Positions 7,077 to 16,256 are shown, counted from the stretch's first letter. The stretch: DNA of 64,000 nucleotides from Prosthecobacter sp. (GCA_021733925.1 JAIPJY010000029.1:19560-83559), one strand, 5' to 3'. Notes: generated by a model from the sequence alone, not told the origin. Numbers and translations are program-made.

Positions 7077-8771
7077 TTAGCCCCGAAACAAGGCCCCGAG
7101 TTTCTTCCCCAGAATCAGCCCGGCACCGAGGATGGTCACGGCGAGGAAGATCATGGCCCAGACTCCGAGCGCAGAGGCGAGGTTCGGGCCGCTGCCGAGA
7201 GCGAGCACGAGGGTGTAGATCGCCTTCGTGATGGGGAAGTAGGAGGCCTGTTGCGCGAGGATCATGGAGTCGCTCACCTCCAGCATGGCAAAGGAGAAGG
7301 CGAGCAGCGCACCCGCGACGAGGTTTGGCGCAACGAGCGGCAGGGTGATGCGCCACAGCGCTTTCTCCGGGCGGGCACCGAGATTCTGCGCGGCTTCTTC
7401 GAGCGTGGGACTGACCTGCTGGAAGCCGGCGGCGGCAGACCGCACGACGAACGGCAGGCGGCGCACCGCATAGGCGATGACCAGCAGCAGCAGCGGATCT
7501 TCGCCCAGCATCAGCCAGTGGAAGGGCTGGCCCTCCCGCGTCATGACCAGATAACCAAAGGCCATCACGATGCCGGGCACAGCCAGCGGCAGCATCGCCA
7601 TGGCATCGAGAAGCTGCCTGCCCCAGATGCGCGTGCGCACAGAAACGTAGGCCACGCCGACGCCGAGGACGAGCGCGACTAGCATCGCCAGCGTGGAGTA
7701 CTTCAAGCTGTTGGCGATGGATGACAGTGTGAGCTCATGCCCCAGCGCATCGCGGTAATGATCCAGCGTCAGGGAGTGCGGAATGACAGTGCCATACCAG
7801 TCCTTGGAAAACGACAGCAGCACCACACCGAGATGCGGCAGCACCGCCAGAAAGGTGACGCCGACAAAGAACGCGGTGCAGACCCAGCCGAGACCGGCGG
7901 GAAGGGTGATCGTTTCACGGCTAGTCGTTGCACGACCACCACCACCGGAACTGGCACTGCCAAAGAGCAGCCTGCTCGTCAGGTAAAACAGCGTGCTGAA
8001 GACCAGCATCACCGCCACCAGGGCATAGGGGAAGGGGTTCCCGCTCAGGTCATTGATGCTGCGGAAGATCTGCACGGCAGTGACGCGGTCATAGTCAAAC
8101 AGCAGCGGCACGCCCATCTCCGTGAAGGCCCACACAAACACGATGGTGCCGCCCGCAAACACACCGGGCATGATGAGCGGCAGGGTGATGCGCCAGAACC
8201 GGTCCCATGCATTGCAGCCCATGTTCGCCGCCGCTTCTTCGAGCGCCGGGTCAAGGTTCGAAAGCGCCGCCACCGCATTGAGGTAAATGATGGGATACAG
8301 GTGCAGCACCTCCATGATGATGATGCCCAGCATGCGATGCTGCCCGAGCCAGTCCGTCGGGTGCATCGCGTCCATCATTCCGAGATTGATGAGCAGGCTG
8401 TTCAGCGCACCCGCCTGCCCCAGCATCGCCTTGATGCCGATGGCTCCCACAAAGGGCGGCAGGATCATGGGGATGAGCACCAGCGAGTTCATCAGCGCCC
8501 GCCCCGGAAAGGCAAAGCGCACGTAGCACACCGCCAGCGGCAGGGCGATGCACAGCGCCCCCAGCGTCGTCCACACCGCGATGACAAACGAATTCCACAG
8601 CCCCTCGCGATACAGCTCATTGAGAAAAACCTCGGACACGTTATCCAGCGTGAACTGATGGTCCGGCCCCCGAAACGCCGACTCCAGCGCCGCCCAGATC
8701 GGGTAGGCAAAGAAGCACGCGAAGAACGCGGTCATCCCCAGAAAGATCAGCAGTGAGAGGGTTTTGGACAT
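7077..8771 (-). CDS. ABC transporter permease, two fused permease halves (ferric iron/2-AEP type)
   Basis: A hydrophobic inner-membrane protein of 564 aa. It contains two permease (BPD) domains with EAA-like loops: LEEAAANMGCNAWDRFWRITL in the first half and LEEAAQNLGARPEKALWRIT in the second. Each half has about six predicted membrane segments. Duplicated permeases of this kind occur in FbpB-type iron(III) and aminoethylphosphonate importers. Start ATG 8771 (MSKTLSLLIFLG) opens the first membrane segment. It is the last gene of the leftward ATPase, binding protein, permease cluster, only 13 bp after the binding protein. It should partner with the ATPase at 10775. Confidence 0.88.
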   Translation of the reverse strand: MSKTLSLLIFLGMTAFFACFFAYPIWAALESAFRGPDHQFTLDNVSEVFLNELYREGLWNSFVIAVWTTLGALCIALPLAVCYVRFAFPGRALMNSLVLIPMILPPFVGAIGIKAMLGQAGALNSLLINLGMMDAMHPTDWLGQHRMLGIIIMEVLHLYPIIYLNAVAALSNLDPALEEAAANMGCNAWDRFWRITLPLIMPGVFAGGTIVFVWAFTEMGVPLLFDYDRVTAVQIFRSINDLSGNPFPYALVAVMLVFSTLFYLTSRLLFGSASSGGGGRATTSRETITLPAGLGWVCTAFFVGVTFLAVLPHLGVVLLSFSKDWYGTVIPHSLTLDHYRDALGHELTLSSIANSLKYSTLAMLVALVLGVGVAYVSVRTRIWGRQLLDAMAMLPLAVPGIVMAFGYLVMTREGQPFHWLMLGEDPLLLLVIAYAVRRLPFVVRSAAAGFQQVSPTLEEAAQNLGARPEKALWRITLPLVAPNLVAGALLAFSFAMLEVSDSMILAQQASYFPITKAIYTLVLALGSGPNLASALGVWAMIFLAVTILGAGLILGKKLGALFRG

Positions 8772-8784
8772 CGGGGATAGAAGG

Positions 8785-10470
8785 TTACTCGTCGTTCCGC
8801 GCCATCCGGCCGGCCTTGATGAATTGATTGCGGAAGGCGTCTCCCAGCTCACGGGCCAATCGTGTTTCCTGCACCTTGTCACGAGCTGCGAGAATCTTGG
8901 CGATGTTGCCGGTGGCGGCTTCGTATTTCACACGAGTGAGATCTTCCAGCACCTGGATGGCGCGCTCGGGCATGCCGTGGTCAATGATGGTTTTCCATGA
9001 GGCATGCAGCTCCTCATGGGAGTCCACGCAGATCACGCGCACCAGGAAGCGAATGGTGTTGAACAGCGCTGCAGTGCGCTCAGAGTGGTAGGTGAAGGCC
9101 TGGGCTTTTTCAAAGGGTGCCTCATGGCCGTCGCTCATGCGGGCGATGTTTTCCGGCGTGTACAAATCATGTCGCACCGGCAACCGACGCAGGGCGTGAT
9201 GCAGCGGTCCGCCGGGCTCGCCCACGCGAAAACTCCACAGCTTCTGCCCGGCGTCACCGAGCACGAACTCCATGAAGGCGGTCGCCAGCTCCGGATCGGG
9301 CGCACCGCGCAGCATGCCTATGGGGTCCACACTGACCGAGGTGCCGCCCAGCGGTGCGATGAAGCCCACGCGCGAGGTGCCATCGGCCTTGCGCACATCC
9401 TCCTCAGCAGAGCGGCCGTAGAAGTCGATGCACATGCCTGCAGCGGCATCGCCCTTGGCGACTTCCAGAGGGATCTTGGTGGAGAAGTCGGTGAAGTAGC
9501 GCGCGTTGGCACTGATGCGCAGGATCAGGCGCAGCCCTTCATTCCAGCCTTCCGCCACGGCCTGGGCTTCAAGCTGATCCGGGTCGAGTTTCGATTTTGG
9601 CGCTGCTTTGAGACGATCATGCGCGAGCTGCATCTGCTGCTGGATGAGCATTTCCAGCGCCTTCGTCACCGAGCCACTTTTGCCGGGATCGCTCAGGGCG
9701 ATCTGGCCGTAGTAGCGCGGATCGGCCAGGTTATCCCAGGCCACAGGATCAGTAGCGATACCGATGCGGCGCAGCACATCGCGATTAAAAACCATGCCGC
9801 TGGTGGAGAGGCATGTGCCGCACCAGCGGCCCTGCGGATCGCGGAAGGGCTCGCCGCTGAGCTTTTCGGGAATGCCAGCGTCGCTGAACCATTCGGGGTG
9901 CTTTTTCGCCAGTCCGCTGAGACCGGTTGTTTCACCGTCACCGGCCACCAGTGTGCCCATCCTGGCCTGCTGTTCGAAATCATACGCGCCACCGCCAAAG
10001 AACAGATCCATGCCCGTCCCAACCTTCGAGGAAAGGTAGGCTTTGCGTGCGGGATCTTCCGGCGTGGACTTCGGATTCAGGCAGGCCTGCGCCACGCTGG
10101 GCGACCACTGCTGGTGCAGTTTCGTCTGCCAGTACTGTTGAAACGCAGCCATGGACTCGGACTTGATCAGCAGGGCAATCTCCGACGTGCCGCCGGGTAC
10201 GCGCCAGTCGATGAACAGCGTCTGCCCGGTCGTCTTTTTCCAGTGCGCGGCAAACGCATGCCCGAACTCCTCGCGGATGCGGTCATGGTGCGGCGAGATG
10301 ATGACCAGCCGCCGGTCATAATGTGAGGGGGCGGTGCTCTGCGCGGGTTTGAGCAAAAAAGGCCCCGCCAGCGTGGCTGCCATCAGCAGGAAGACCGCGA
10401 GTTCCTTCCGCCACTGCTGCACCCATGCGAGCACGGCCTGGGTGCGTGGGTGTTGAAGAACCGCTTTCAT
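8785..10470 (-). CDS. ABC transporter extracellular substrate-binding protein (iron-type), membrane anchored
   Basis: This 561-aa protein has a single N-terminal hydrophobic segment (ELAVFLLMAATLAGPFLL) and then a periplasmic binding domain. The domain starts LVIISPHHDRIREEFGHAFA and carries DLFFGGGAYDFEQQARMG and WCGTCLSTSGMVFNRDVLRR. These are typical of the FbpA/PotD-like solute binding fold (VxxxSPH, DVLFGGG). The N-terminus has MKAVLQHPRTQAVLAWVQQW. HPRTQAVLA is repeated in the broken upstream fragment at 10473-10778, so the present start probably arose after an insertion. A carboxy extension without domain calls (from about residue 430) holds a helical region. The substrate is probably ferric iron or a similar ion, by context. 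Confidence 0.82.
   Translation of the reverse strand: MKAVLQHPRTQAVLAWVQQWRKELAVFLLMAATLAGPFLLKPAQSTAPSHYDRRLVIISPHHDRIREEFGHAFAAHWKKTTGQTLFIDWRVPGGTSEIALLIKSESMAAFQQYWQTKLHQQWSPSVAQACLNPKSTPEDPARKAYLSSKVGTGMDLFFGGGAYDFEQQARMGTLVAGDGETTGLSGLAKKHPEWFSDAGIPEKLSGEPFRDPQGRWCGTCLSTSGMVFNRDVLRRIGIATDPVAWDNLADPRYYGQIALSDPGKSGSVTKALEMLIQQQMQLAHDRLKAAPKSKLDPDQLEAQAVAEGWNEGLRLILRISANARYFTDFSTKIPLEVAKGDAAAGMCIDFYGRSAEEDVRKADGTSRVGFIAPLGGTSVSVDPIGMLRGAPDPELATAFMEFVLGDAGQKLWSFRVGEPGGPLHHALRRLPVRHDLYTPENIARMSDGHEAPFEKAQAFTYHSERTAALFNTIRFLVRVICVDSHEELHASWKTIIDHGMPERAIQVLEDLTRVKYEAATGNIAKILAARDKVQETRLARELGDAFRNQFIKAGRMARNDE
10426..10446. repeat. Direct repeat copy 1 flanking an inserted segment
   Basis: TGCGAGCACGGCCTGGGTGCG (reading complement of HPRTQAVLA codons) is repeated exactly at 10722-10742. 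The repeat extends six more bases with one mismatch. The 275 bp between the copies hold the REP-like element. Confidence 0.85.
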
Positions 10471-10644
10471 CGTCACAAAGCCTGCCCTCCAATCTTCCTC
10501 TTCATGGATGCAGGACCTGACAGGGAGGAGCCAGTCACTCTGACATTTCGCCTTTCGCCTTCCAATTTGTGTCTTAGAAACGCCCTGTTCGAGGACGAGG
10601 ATCTCTTGAGCAAGAGTGGTGCCCAAGTGACCCGGCACTGTTCC

Positions 10645-10705
10645 GTAGTACCGGCTTTAGCCGGATTCTGGGAGAGGTGACCGGACCGCCTAAAGGCGGA
10701 ACTAC
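10645..10705. repeat. REP-like two-hairpin element inside the inserted segment
   Basis: An outer stem GTAGT (10645-10649) pairs with ACTAC (10701-10705). Inside are two hairpins, CCGGC-TTTA-GCCGG (10651-10664) and CCGCC-TAAA-GGCGG (10686-10699). The layout matches the element at 2218-2260. It lies between two transporter genes of one operon and could adjust the stoichiometry of binding protein to ATPase. Confidence 0.75.
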
Positions 10706-10721
10706 AATACGTGCCTGGGGT

Positions 10722-10742
10722 TGCGAGCACGGCCTGGGTGCG
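10722..10742. repeat. Direct repeat copy 2 flanking the inserted segment
   Basis: Exact second copy of the 21-mer at 10426-10446. Together the copies bracket the segment that separates the ATPase gene from the binding-protein gene. Confidence 0.85.
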
Positions 10743-10774
10743 AGGGTGGGTCAGTAAAGATGTGAGGCGCTCGT

Positions 10775-11851
10775 TCATTTGCGCAAAATCACGACATCAC
10801 CCATCGCGGCCATCACCCGCACCTCATCCTCGCCGGGCAGGCGGATGTCCTGGGGGTTGGTCTCGCAGACTTTCATCTGCGGGCCGCCTGTCACCTGAAT
10901 GAGATACTGCACCGATGCGCCTAGGTACGTGGTGTCGATGATGTGGCCGGGGAAACGGTTGGGGGAATCGAGCACATTACCAAAGGTCAGCGCCTCGGGC
11001 CGGATGCTCAGCAGCACCGGCTGACCGCTGGCGGGCTGCCAGGTGGCATCGGTGCGACCGCGCAGCACACCGAAGGTGGTTTCCACATCGAAGAATCCCT
11101 CCCGGCTGCTTTCGCGCAGGGTGCGGCCTTCGACGAAATTCGTCTCGCCGATGAACTCGGCCACCATGCGTGTCGCGGGGTTGCGGTAAATCTCAGGGGG
11201 CGCGCCCACCTGGATCAGCTTGCCGGCATCCATGATCGCCATGCGGTCGGCCATGCTCAGGGCTTCATCGCGGTCATGGGTGACGTAGATGGCAGTGAGG
11301 CCGTGCTGCTTGACGATCTGGCGGATCTCCGTGCGCATTTCCAGGCGCAGCTTGGCATCCAGATTGGACAGCGGTTCATCCAGCAGCAGGCACTTCGGGC
11401 GGATCACCAGCGCGCGCGCCAGGGCCACACGCTGCTGCTGCCCGCCGGAGAGCTGCTGGATCTTGCGGGAGCCGAGGCCGTCCAGCTTTACCTGCTCCAG
11501 CGCTTCCGAGACGCGGTGCTCGATCTCACGGCGCGGGCGCTTCCGCTCCTCCAGGCCGAAGGCCACGTTTTGTGCCACGTTCAGGTGCGGCCATAGCGCG
11601 TAGCTTTGAAACATCATGCCCGTGCCGCGCTTGTGGGCAGGCAGGCGCGTCACGTCCTCGTCATCAAACCAGATCTTGCCCGCATCCGGCGTGTAGAATC
11701 CCGCGATGTGGCGGAGCAGGGTGGTCTTGCCGCAGCCGCTGGGCCCCAGCAGGAAGAACAATTCTCCAGCCGCGATCTGCAGGTCCACGCTGCTCAGCAC
11801 GACACTGCTGCTGAAGCGTTTGGTGAGTTCCTGAATTGTGATCGTGACCAT
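10775..11851 (-). CDS. ABC transporter ATP-binding protein (FbpC/PotA-like)
   Basis: A 358-aa ATPase with all standard motifs: Walker A GPSGCGKTT (about residue 35), Q-loop MMFQSYALWPHLNVAQNV, signature LSGGQQQRVALARAL, Walker B LLLDEPLSNLDAKLR, and H-loop AIYVTHDRDEALSMADRM. After residue 240 there is a TOBE-like C-terminal part (LLSIRPEALTFG). This architecture marks the MalK/PotA/FbpC group of importers. It is first in the leftward cluster and should energise the permease at 7077. No iron regulator box is visible upstream. Start ATG 11851 follows a short leader facing tRNA-Pro. Confidence 0.92.
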   Translation of the reverse strand: MVTITIQELTKRFSSSVVLSSVDLQIAAGELFFLLGPSGCGKTTLLRHIAGFYTPDAGKIWFDDEDVTRLPAHKRGTGMMFQSYALWPHLNVAQNVAFGLEERKRPRREIEHRVSEALEQVKLDGLGSRKIQQLSGGQQQRVALARALVIRPKCLLLDEPLSNLDAKLRLEMRTEIRQIVKQHGLTAIYVTHDRDEALSMADRMAIMDAGKLIQVGAPPEIYRNPATRMVAEFIGETNFVEGRTLRESSREGFFDVETTFGVLRGRTDATWQPASGQPVLLSIRPEALTFGNVLDSPNRFPGHIIDTTYLGASVQYLIQVTGGPQMKVCETNPQDIRLPGEDEVRVMAAMGDVVILRK

Positions 11852-12027
11852 GCGGGATTTGCTACGGTTCTACTTGAGCGGCACGGCAATGGCAAGCTTC
11901 GCGGACATTCTCACGAGAACTCAACATCGCAGTTGCAAAGCCTGCGGCTCTGTCCAAAATGCACGTCCTCTCACCAACCGGCAGCCACCCCAAAGCGGCA
12001 CCGCTGGAGAGAACGTCAAACCTAGGT

Positions 12028-12104
<77 letters not shown>

Positions 12105-12173
12105 GTTTGTTGACTCGAAACCAAGGGGTTACGAGAATTTAGGTTATAAGCAATTCCTGCAATGTGTGCTAGG

Positions 12174-12228
12174 TTTAGCACACGATTTTAGCACATTTTG
12201 GCACGCTTTAGCACAGCATTTTAGCACA
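12174..12228. repeat. Iteron-like array TTTAGCACA x5 next to the integrase
   Basis: Copies of TTTAGCACA start at 12174, 12187, 12207 and 12220, with a degenerate copy TTTGGCACG at 12197. Start-to-start spacings are 13, 10, 10 and 13 bp, a symmetric layout close to helical repeats. A partial inverted copy (TGTGCTA, 12164-12170) faces the first unit. The position between the tRNA 3' end and the integrase gene suggests integrase arm-type or excisionase binding sites. Confidence 0.75.
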
Positions 12229-12319
12229 GCAGGGGCCAATCACGTGTCCACTGACCGCACCCCACGGCACCTTCCATTTTGACCGACGAGGCCTCAATTT
12301 GACGCAGGGTTCTGGGTCT

Positions 12320-13414
12320 ATGAAAGGTCTCTTCAAAAGGCACACGATGTGGTGGCTGCGTTTCACTCCGCTGCCGGGTTTGCCTCAGCAGCGTTTCGCG
12401 CTTGGCACTGATGACATGGCTGAAGCCATCATCCGCGCCCGTGACATTCAGGAGCAGGTGACAAACAATGCGAGGGAGGTGGCGGGCTCGTGCCAGCAGG
12501 AGATCGAAATCTATCTTCATGAACAGAAGAAGGCGGGACTTGCCGTGTCCACGCTCTCTTCACGCCGCTATGTGCTGACCAAGATGGTCGATAAGATCGG
12601 GGTGAAGAATCCACGCCTGATCACGAAGGCGGGACTCCAGCGCTGGTTTGACCGGCATCGGGAGCAGAATGCGCACACGGCGGTCGCCTATCTCAACATC
12701 GCCCACTTTTGGATGAAGTGGCTGGTCAAGAGGGGCAAGATTCCGCGTGATGCGACTCGTGATGTGGATATCCCCAAGTTGCCCATGCGCCAGCGACGCA
12801 ACTTCCTGCTGCCGCATCAGGCCGTGACGCTGCTGGAGGCCGCTAGTTCGAACCAGGATCTCAAGTTTGCCATCTACTGCGGTTTGCACGCCGGATTGCG
12901 CAAGCTGGAGGTGGTGGAGGCCCGCGCGAACTGGTTCGACCTCCATTCGGGGCTTCTGCATGTGCAGGCTACAGACACCTTCCAGCCCAAGGACAGGGAT
13001 AACCGCACCATTCCATTGACCAACGAATTCGCCGACTGGCTGCGCGCGCACTACACGATGGGTTCCGGCTACGTGCTGGCCCCAAAAGTTCAGCATGGAG
13101 CCTATCGCTACCGTTTCGACTTCCGGGCTGCTTTTGTGAACCTGGTGAAACGTTGTGGGTTCAAAGACCTCACTTTCCATGACCTCAGGCGGACCTTTGC
13201 CAGCCTGCACGTTTCGAGCGGAACCTCGATCTACAAGGTGGCCCGCTGGCTTGGTGACCGGGTTGATGTGGTAGAAGACCACTATGGTCATCTGATTCCC
13301 AACGATTCCGAAATCAACCGGGCCTGGGTCAAAGCTGAACCAAGTCGCCCGGACAGCCATTTGAGAGGATCACCTCAAATCGAAATTATGAGCACGACGT
13401 CCAAATGCGCGTGA
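12320..13414 (+). CDS. int: Tyrosine site-specific integrase
   Basis: It catalyses integration and excision at the adjacent tRNA-Pro. The N-terminal part has a small DNA-binding region (WWLRFTPLPGLPQQRFALGT) and a SAM-like core-binding domain (IYLHEQKKAGLAVSTLSSRR). Catalytic residues are visible: Arg I in GLHAGLRKLEV, Lys near FQPKDRDNRTIPL, box II HDLRRTF, and nucleophile Tyr in EDHYGHL. The usual LGH before the Tyr is LGD here (ARWLGDRVDVVEDHYGHL), a substitution seen at a position normally His or Trp. I chose ATG 12320 over the in-frame TTG at 12299. It is the only integrase in the window. Confidence 0.92.
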   Translation: MKGLFKRHTMWWLRFTPLPGLPQQRFALGTDDMAEAIIRARDIQEQVTNNAREVAGSCQQEIEIYLHEQKKAGLAVSTLSSRRYVLTKMVDKIGVKNPRLITKAGLQRWFDRHREQNAHTAVAYLNIAHFWMKWLVKRGKIPRDATRDVDIPKLPMRQRRNFLLPHQAVTLLEAASSNQDLKFAIYCGLHAGLRKLEVVEARANWFDLHSGLLHVQATDTFQPKDRDNRTIPLTNEFADWLRAHYTMGSGYVLAPKVQHGAYRYRFDFRAAFVNLVKRCGFKDLTFHDLRRTFASLHVSSGTSIYKVARWLGDRVDVVEDHYGHLIPNDSEINRAWVKAEPSRPDSHLRGSPQIEIMSTTSKCA

Positions 13415-13448
13415 AGCTCGTTGCGCAACGAACTTAGCCCTCTCCGCC

Positions 13449-16232
13449 TCACGACATGCTGATGAGGTTGTGGGAGCGCAACCGGTCGAGGACGAGTTGC
13501 AGTTTGGTTTGGAGGTCGGCGATCTGAGCTTCGAGTTGGGCTACATCCACGGTGTCGCTCCCACTCAGGCTGGCAGTGCCGTTCACGTTGTCGATTGGGG
13601 CAAGCGGTTGAAGGCTTCCCCGAATATCCACGGCCTCTGAGATGGATGTCGTGTAACCATAAGGACCTAGGTAGCTACCTTCATTGCCCGGAGTGCTGCC
13701 ACCGCCACCAACCCAACTTTGGAGTTGGAGCACATGACGCTCGCCATCGAGGACGATAGCAAGTTGAGGGCTCCAACCATTGGCACCATCAGCGCCGTTG
13801 CTGCCCCCGTAGCCTCCGTCCGCGCCTGGCGGCCCGTCACTGCCCCTCACATAGAACGGACCAAAGCTCTGGCCGGTAGATGTGTAGAAAGTGAGATTGG
13901 AACCATCGAAGTCGATGTTGGTGATGGGAGTGGCATCAGCGCCGTTGCTGCCGTCACTGCCAGAAGCTCCGCGAAGATCGACGGCTTCGTATAGGTAGGG
14001 GGTGAAACCATCTGCTCCGAGGTAGTAGCCTTCACTGCCGGGTGTGCTGCCACTGCCGCCTGTCCAGTTTTGCAGTTGCAGAACCCGACGTTCGCCATCG
14101 CTGATGGCGATGAACAACGGACTCCACCCATTGGCACCATCCGCACCGGTGCTGCCCCCGTTGCCGCCGTCTGCGCCCGGTGCCCCATCACTGCCGCGCT
14201 CACCACGAATGTCAGTAGCGTCGTAGAGATTGGGAGTGAAGCCGCTGGCTCCGAGATAGTATCCTTCATAGCCTGGGGTGCTGCCATTACCGCCGGTCCA
14301 GCTTTGCAGTTGCAGCACGCGGCGTTCGCCATCGCTGATGGCGGTGAAAAGCGGGCTCCATCCATTGTTGCCGTTGGCTCCATCACTTCCGCTGCTGCCA
14401 TTGCTGCCGTCACTGCCTCGGACATAAAACGGGCCGAAGCTTTGTCCGGTGGATGTCTGAATGGTAAGATTGGCACCATCGAAGTTGATGCTGGTAATGG
14501 GGGTGGCGTCGTTGCCGGGTGCGCCGGTGCTTCCGCTGCTGCCATCGTTTCCACGCACATAAAACGGACCAAAGCTCTGCCCCGTTGAAGTCTGAATGGT
14601 GAGATGAGTGCCGTCGAAGCTGATGCTTGTGATGGGAGTGGCATCCACACCGTTGGTGCCGGGGGTTCCTGCTGAGCCATCGCTACCGCGAGGACCACGA
14701 ACATCCACGGCGTCATAGAGATTGGGAGTCAGGCCGCTGGCTCCGAGGTAGTAGCCCTCGCTGCCTGGTGTGCTGCCGCTGCCGCCGGTCCAGTTTTGCA
14801 ATTGCAGCACGCGCCGCTCGCCATCGCTGATGATCGCAAACACGGGAGTCCAACCGTTGGTCCCATTGATGCCGTCGATGCCGTTGATCCCATTCGTACC
14901 GTTGCCGCCATCGTTTCCTTTGACCATGAATGGGCCAAAGCTCTGCCCGGTGGAAGTTTGAATGGTGAGGTTGGTGCCATCGAAGCTGATGCTGGTGATG
15001 GGAGTGACATCCGCTCCTGCCGCGCCGGTGCTGCCCGATGGTCCCTGCATGCCGCGCAGATCGAGCGCTTCTGCAGCCGTGGCGACCCAGCCAGAGACTC
15101 CGAGATAGGAACCAATTCCCTGAGGAGGGGAGCCACTGCCGCCAGTCCAGCCGGTGAGTTGCAACACCCGCCGCTCTCCGTCACTGAACAAAGCGAGTGC
15201 GGGAGTCCAGCCGTGGTTGCCATCAAGTCCATTGATTCCGTTCAATCCGTTTGCCCCCGGACCACCGGCTGCTCCCACTGCACCGCGTAGATCGACCGCA
15301 TCGCTGATGCTTGTCACCAAGCCAGATGATCCGAGATAGTTGCCGACGCCTTGCGGTGCATCACCAGTGCCGCCAGTCCATGCAGTGAGCTGCAGCACAC
15401 GCCGTTCGCCCTCGTTGATCAACGTGAACATCGGGCTCCAACCATTGCTGCCGGACTGACCGTTGGTGCCATTGAGTCCATTGGACCCGGATGTGCCGCG
15501 CACATCCACCGCGTCGCCAATGTTTGCCACCAAACCCGCATCGCCCAAGTAGTAACCGCTGCCTTGCGGTTCATCGCCAGTGCCACCAACCCAAGACGTG
15601 AGTTGCAGCAAGCGGCGTTCGCCATCGCTCACAATTCCAAAGAGCGGACTCCAGCCGTTGCCCGATGCGCCAGCCACAGCTGCGAGCGTGAGCACACGAG
15701 TTTCATGGTTCGGTGTGAACGTGAGGTTGGTGCCGGCGGCCAGTGAGGCGAGGAGCCACTGCCAAGATTGCTGTGCGTCCGTGGCGGCACCTGGCGTGCC
15801 TTCCTGTCCTCGGATCACGTCGTTGATGACGGAGACGTTGAACGTTTGGCTCGACTGCCAGCCATGCGTGTCGTCACCGTTGCGCAACGAGAACTCACCG
15901 ATCAAATCCACACGATCGGGAGCGTTGGGCGAGGCGAACAGCGCTGTCAGCGCTGCCGTGTTGAACGAGGGTTCTGCTGTGTAGGTCTTGGCGTTCGCGT
16001 TCTCGGTGAACGTGGCGGTGTAAACCAGTGGTTCGCCGTCGTAGTGGCCCTTGGGCTTGAGTGCGAAGCGGATGGCATGACCGGGTTGCAGCAGCACGGG
16101 CATCGCGTCCGCATAGAACACCAATTCAAGGCTGGCGGCATCGCCGCGTTTGAACTCCAGCGTGATGAGCCGCGTGCTCGATTTGGGTGTGCGGACGATG
16201 TAACCTTGTGTGAGATCCCAGTGTAGGCGCAT
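13449..16232 (-). CDS. Tail fibre with modular repeats and collagen-like linkers
   Basis: This 927-aa protein should form the receptor-binding fibre. Its N-terminal ~170 aa (RLHWDLTQGYIVRTPKSSTR) is a non-repetitive attachment domain. There follow seven copies of a ~60-residue unit with core NGWSPLFxxxSDGERRVLQL, then WTGGxG, YLG and DAVDxRG. Four copies of a second unit with core TPITSISFDGTNLTIQTSTG are followed by QSFGPFYVRG. Units are joined by Gly-X-Y collagen-like stretches such as GSDGSNGSSGSDGANG. The C-terminus is a short trimeric coiled-coil candidate (VAQLEAQIADLQTKLQLVLD). Repeats are highly similar at DNA level, so copy number may vary. It lies last in the late operon, just before the integrase, convergent with it. 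Confidence 0.85.
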   Translation of the reverse strand: MRLHWDLTQGYIVRTPKSSTRLITLEFKRGDAASLELVFYADAMPVLLQPGHAIRFALKPKGHYDGEPLVYTATFTENANAKTYTAEPSFNTAALTALFASPNAPDRVDLIGEFSLRNGDDTHGWQSSQTFNVSVINDVIRGQEGTPGAATDAQQSWQWLLASLAAGTNLTFTPNHETRVLTLAAVAGASGNGWSPLFGIVSDGERRLLQLTSWVGGTGDEPQGSGYYLGDAGLVANIGDAVDVRGTSGSNGLNGTNGQSGSNGWSPMFTLINEGERRVLQLTAWTGGTGDAPQGVGNYLGSSGLVTSISDAVDLRGAVGAAGGPGANGLNGINGLDGNHGWTPALALFSDGERRVLQLTGWTGGSGSPPQGIGSYLGVSGWVATAAEALDLRGMQGPSGSTGAAGADVTPITSISFDGTNLTIQTSTGQSFGPFMVKGNDGGNGTNGINGIDGINGTNGWTPVFAIISDGERRVLQLQNWTGGSGSTPGSEGYYLGASGLTPNLYDAVDVRGPRGSDGSAGTPGTNGVDATPITSISFDGTHLTIQTSTGQSFGPFYVRGNDGSSGSTGAPGNDATPITSINFDGANLTIQTSTGQSFGPFYVRGSDGSNGSSGSDGANGNNGWSPLFTAISDGERRVLQLQSWTGGNGSTPGYEGYYLGASGFTPNLYDATDIRGERGSDGAPGADGGNGGSTGADGANGWSPLFIAISDGERRVLQLQNWTGGSGSTPGSEGYYLGADGFTPYLYEAVDLRGASGSDGSNGADATPITNIDFDGSNLTFYTSTGQSFGPFYVRGSDGPPGADGGYGGSNGADGANGWSPQLAIVLDGERHVLQLQSWVGGGGSTPGNEGSYLGPYGYTTSISEAVDIRGSLQPLAPIDNVNGTASLSGSDTVDVAQLEAQIADLQTKLQLVLDRLRSHNLISMS

Positions 16233-16256
16233 GCGCAGCGTTGGGTGTCAAAGGTC

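Larger units (their letters stand above)
10473..10778 (-). pseudogene. Fragment of the original binding-protein start, interrupted by an inserted REP-bearing segment
   Basis: The frame begins MNERLTSLLTHPRTQAVLA, overlapping the ATPase stop by 4 bp as in a coupled operon. It then runs into translated REP DNA (TPGTYCSSAFRRSG) and ends 2 bp before the current binding-protein ATG. HPRTQAVLA occurs in both this fragment and the current binding-protein N-terminus. The simplest reading is that the binding-protein gene once started here, and that an insertion duplicated 21-27 bp and displaced the start. A real 101-aa protein is unlikely. Confidence 0.6.

Noticed and set aside
7737-10326. Long plus-strand frames opposite the permease and binding-protein genes
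   Set aside because: Composition is His/Arg/Gln-rich typical of antisense frames of GC-rich membrane genes.
10473-10778. A separate 101-aa protein in the ABC operon
   Set aside because: After the first 19 residues the sequence is translated REP DNA; better explained as a broken start of the binding-protein gene.
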